This document shows positions 63,733 to 64,000 of a stretch of DNA of 64,000 bases, piece after piece. Position 1 is the first letter of the stretch. Each line of letters begins with the position of its first letter. The translations under genes were made by a program, and so were the position numbers. Below the pieces are notes generated by a model. The model made no database searches and was not told the DNA's origin. It was given only the letters and a program-made list of their open reading frames with translations. This DNA is from JAVWHP01 sp036639955 (GTDB lineage Bacteria > Bacillota_I > Bacilli_A > Erysipelotrichales > Erysipelotrichaceae): NCBI GenBank assembly GCA_036639955.1, contig JAVWHP010000007.1, positions 1 to 64,000 of the forward strand. The letters run 5' to 3'.

Positions 63733-64000
63733 ATGAAAAAATTAAGTGTTTTATTATTAAGTTTTATAATGCTATTTTCATTGGGAGGATGTAAAAAATC
63801 TAAAATTGATGATGATGCATTAGCAACATTAAAGGATATTTCATCTGCTGGAGTTGAGACTTATAAGTCAATATCAATTGATGCTAAATTAGACGTGGAT
63901 AACGTTCAAGATGGAGAAGCTCAAAATGCTAATATAATTTTTGATGCTGATATTATAAATGATCAAAAAGATTTTAAAAAAATTCAAGCAGCAATTAATT
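63733..64000 (+). CDS. Lipoprotein of unknown function (partial, runs off the window)
   Basis: The first 89 codons are visible. MKKLSVLLLSFIMLFSLGGC ends with a lipobox (LGGC), so the mature protein is lipid-anchored. The following DDDALATLKDISSAGVETYK and SISIDAKLDV resemble the start of LolA/LppX-like or DUF6612-type lipoproteins, but too little is present to be sure. AAGGAGAAAATAT is the ribosome-binding site. The 145 bp upstream hold no gene. Confidence 0.75.
   Translation, partial: MKKLSVLLLSFIMLFSLGGCKKSKIDDDALATLKDISSAGVETYKSISIDAKLDVDNVQDGEAQNANIIFDADIINDQKDFKKIQAAIN

Overview
The window comes from a very AT-rich, low-GC Gram-positive bacterium (Bacillota) that uses the standard stop code; the ABC permease at 25342 ends in TGA. 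Sporulation genes (spoVT, yabP, yabQ, ytaF), the Bacillota gene order around pth-mfd-spoVT-rqcP-yabP-yabQ-divIC, an oxygen-sensitive class III ribonucleotide reductase (nrdDG) and a PTS lactose/cellobiose-type pair suggest an anaerobic, probably endospore-forming gut-type organism. A lineage such as Erysipelotrichia would fit, but the class is an inference.

Left end (1-3000): a cluster of DnaA-box-like sites marks a likely replication origin. The first codons of a divergent gene, probably dnaA, lie on one side and rpmH-rnpA-yidC-jag on the other. Positions 3000-10200 hold an unrecognised membrane protein, a membrane-anchored HExxH metallopeptidase, and a three-gene exopolysaccharide-type operon (glycoside-hydrolase-like protein, HEAT-repeat membrane protein, processive GT2 synthase). 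Positions 10400-16400 are the conserved pth-to-divIC cluster. At 16400-18250 a lone HNH endonuclease and an unrecognised AT-hook protein are divergently transcribed. At 18250-28500 are ytaF, two cyclic-di-GMP enzymes (one SGDEF cyclase; one protein with a dead GGDEF and an intact EAL), gpmI, an ABC exporter pair, rarA and mntP.

Positions 28469-39165 form a compact aromatic amino-acid locus. One leftward eight-gene operon (aroB-aroC-aroE/K fusion-aroQ-DAHP synthase-DAHP synthase-aroA-tyrA) is preceded by a promoter, a 13-codon leader peptide with a Tyr-Tyr-Phe-Tyr-Phe run, and a terminator: a classical attenuator layout. A rightward pheA-aminotransferase pair is divergent from it. Together they encode every step from PEP plus erythrose-4-phosphate to phenylalanine and tyrosine.

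Positions 39200-43500 are the most accessory part: a GT2 glycosyltransferase, a sulfotransferase-like gene, and a large RES-domain (NAD-phosphorylase toxin-like) gene. The RES gene lies between the intact 3' end of the sulfotransferase gene and a second, partly diverged copy of that 3' end, and is also bordered by 11-bp inverted repeats. It looks like an inserted cassette and is my best candidate for something undescribed.

The rest (43500-64000) is mostly housekeeping: a GNAT acetyltransferase, DedA, proBA plus a small membrane protein, folD, a DUF951 protein, ychF, the c-di-AMP receptor darA, nrdDG, an M23-type peptidase without a signal peptide, a bifunctional class A PBP, a two-component system, PTS IIA/IIB, an HD phosphohydrolase, a Gfo/Idh/MocA oxidoreductase, ispF and the start of a lipoprotein. 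I saw no rRNA, tRNA, CRISPR array, transposase or integrase.
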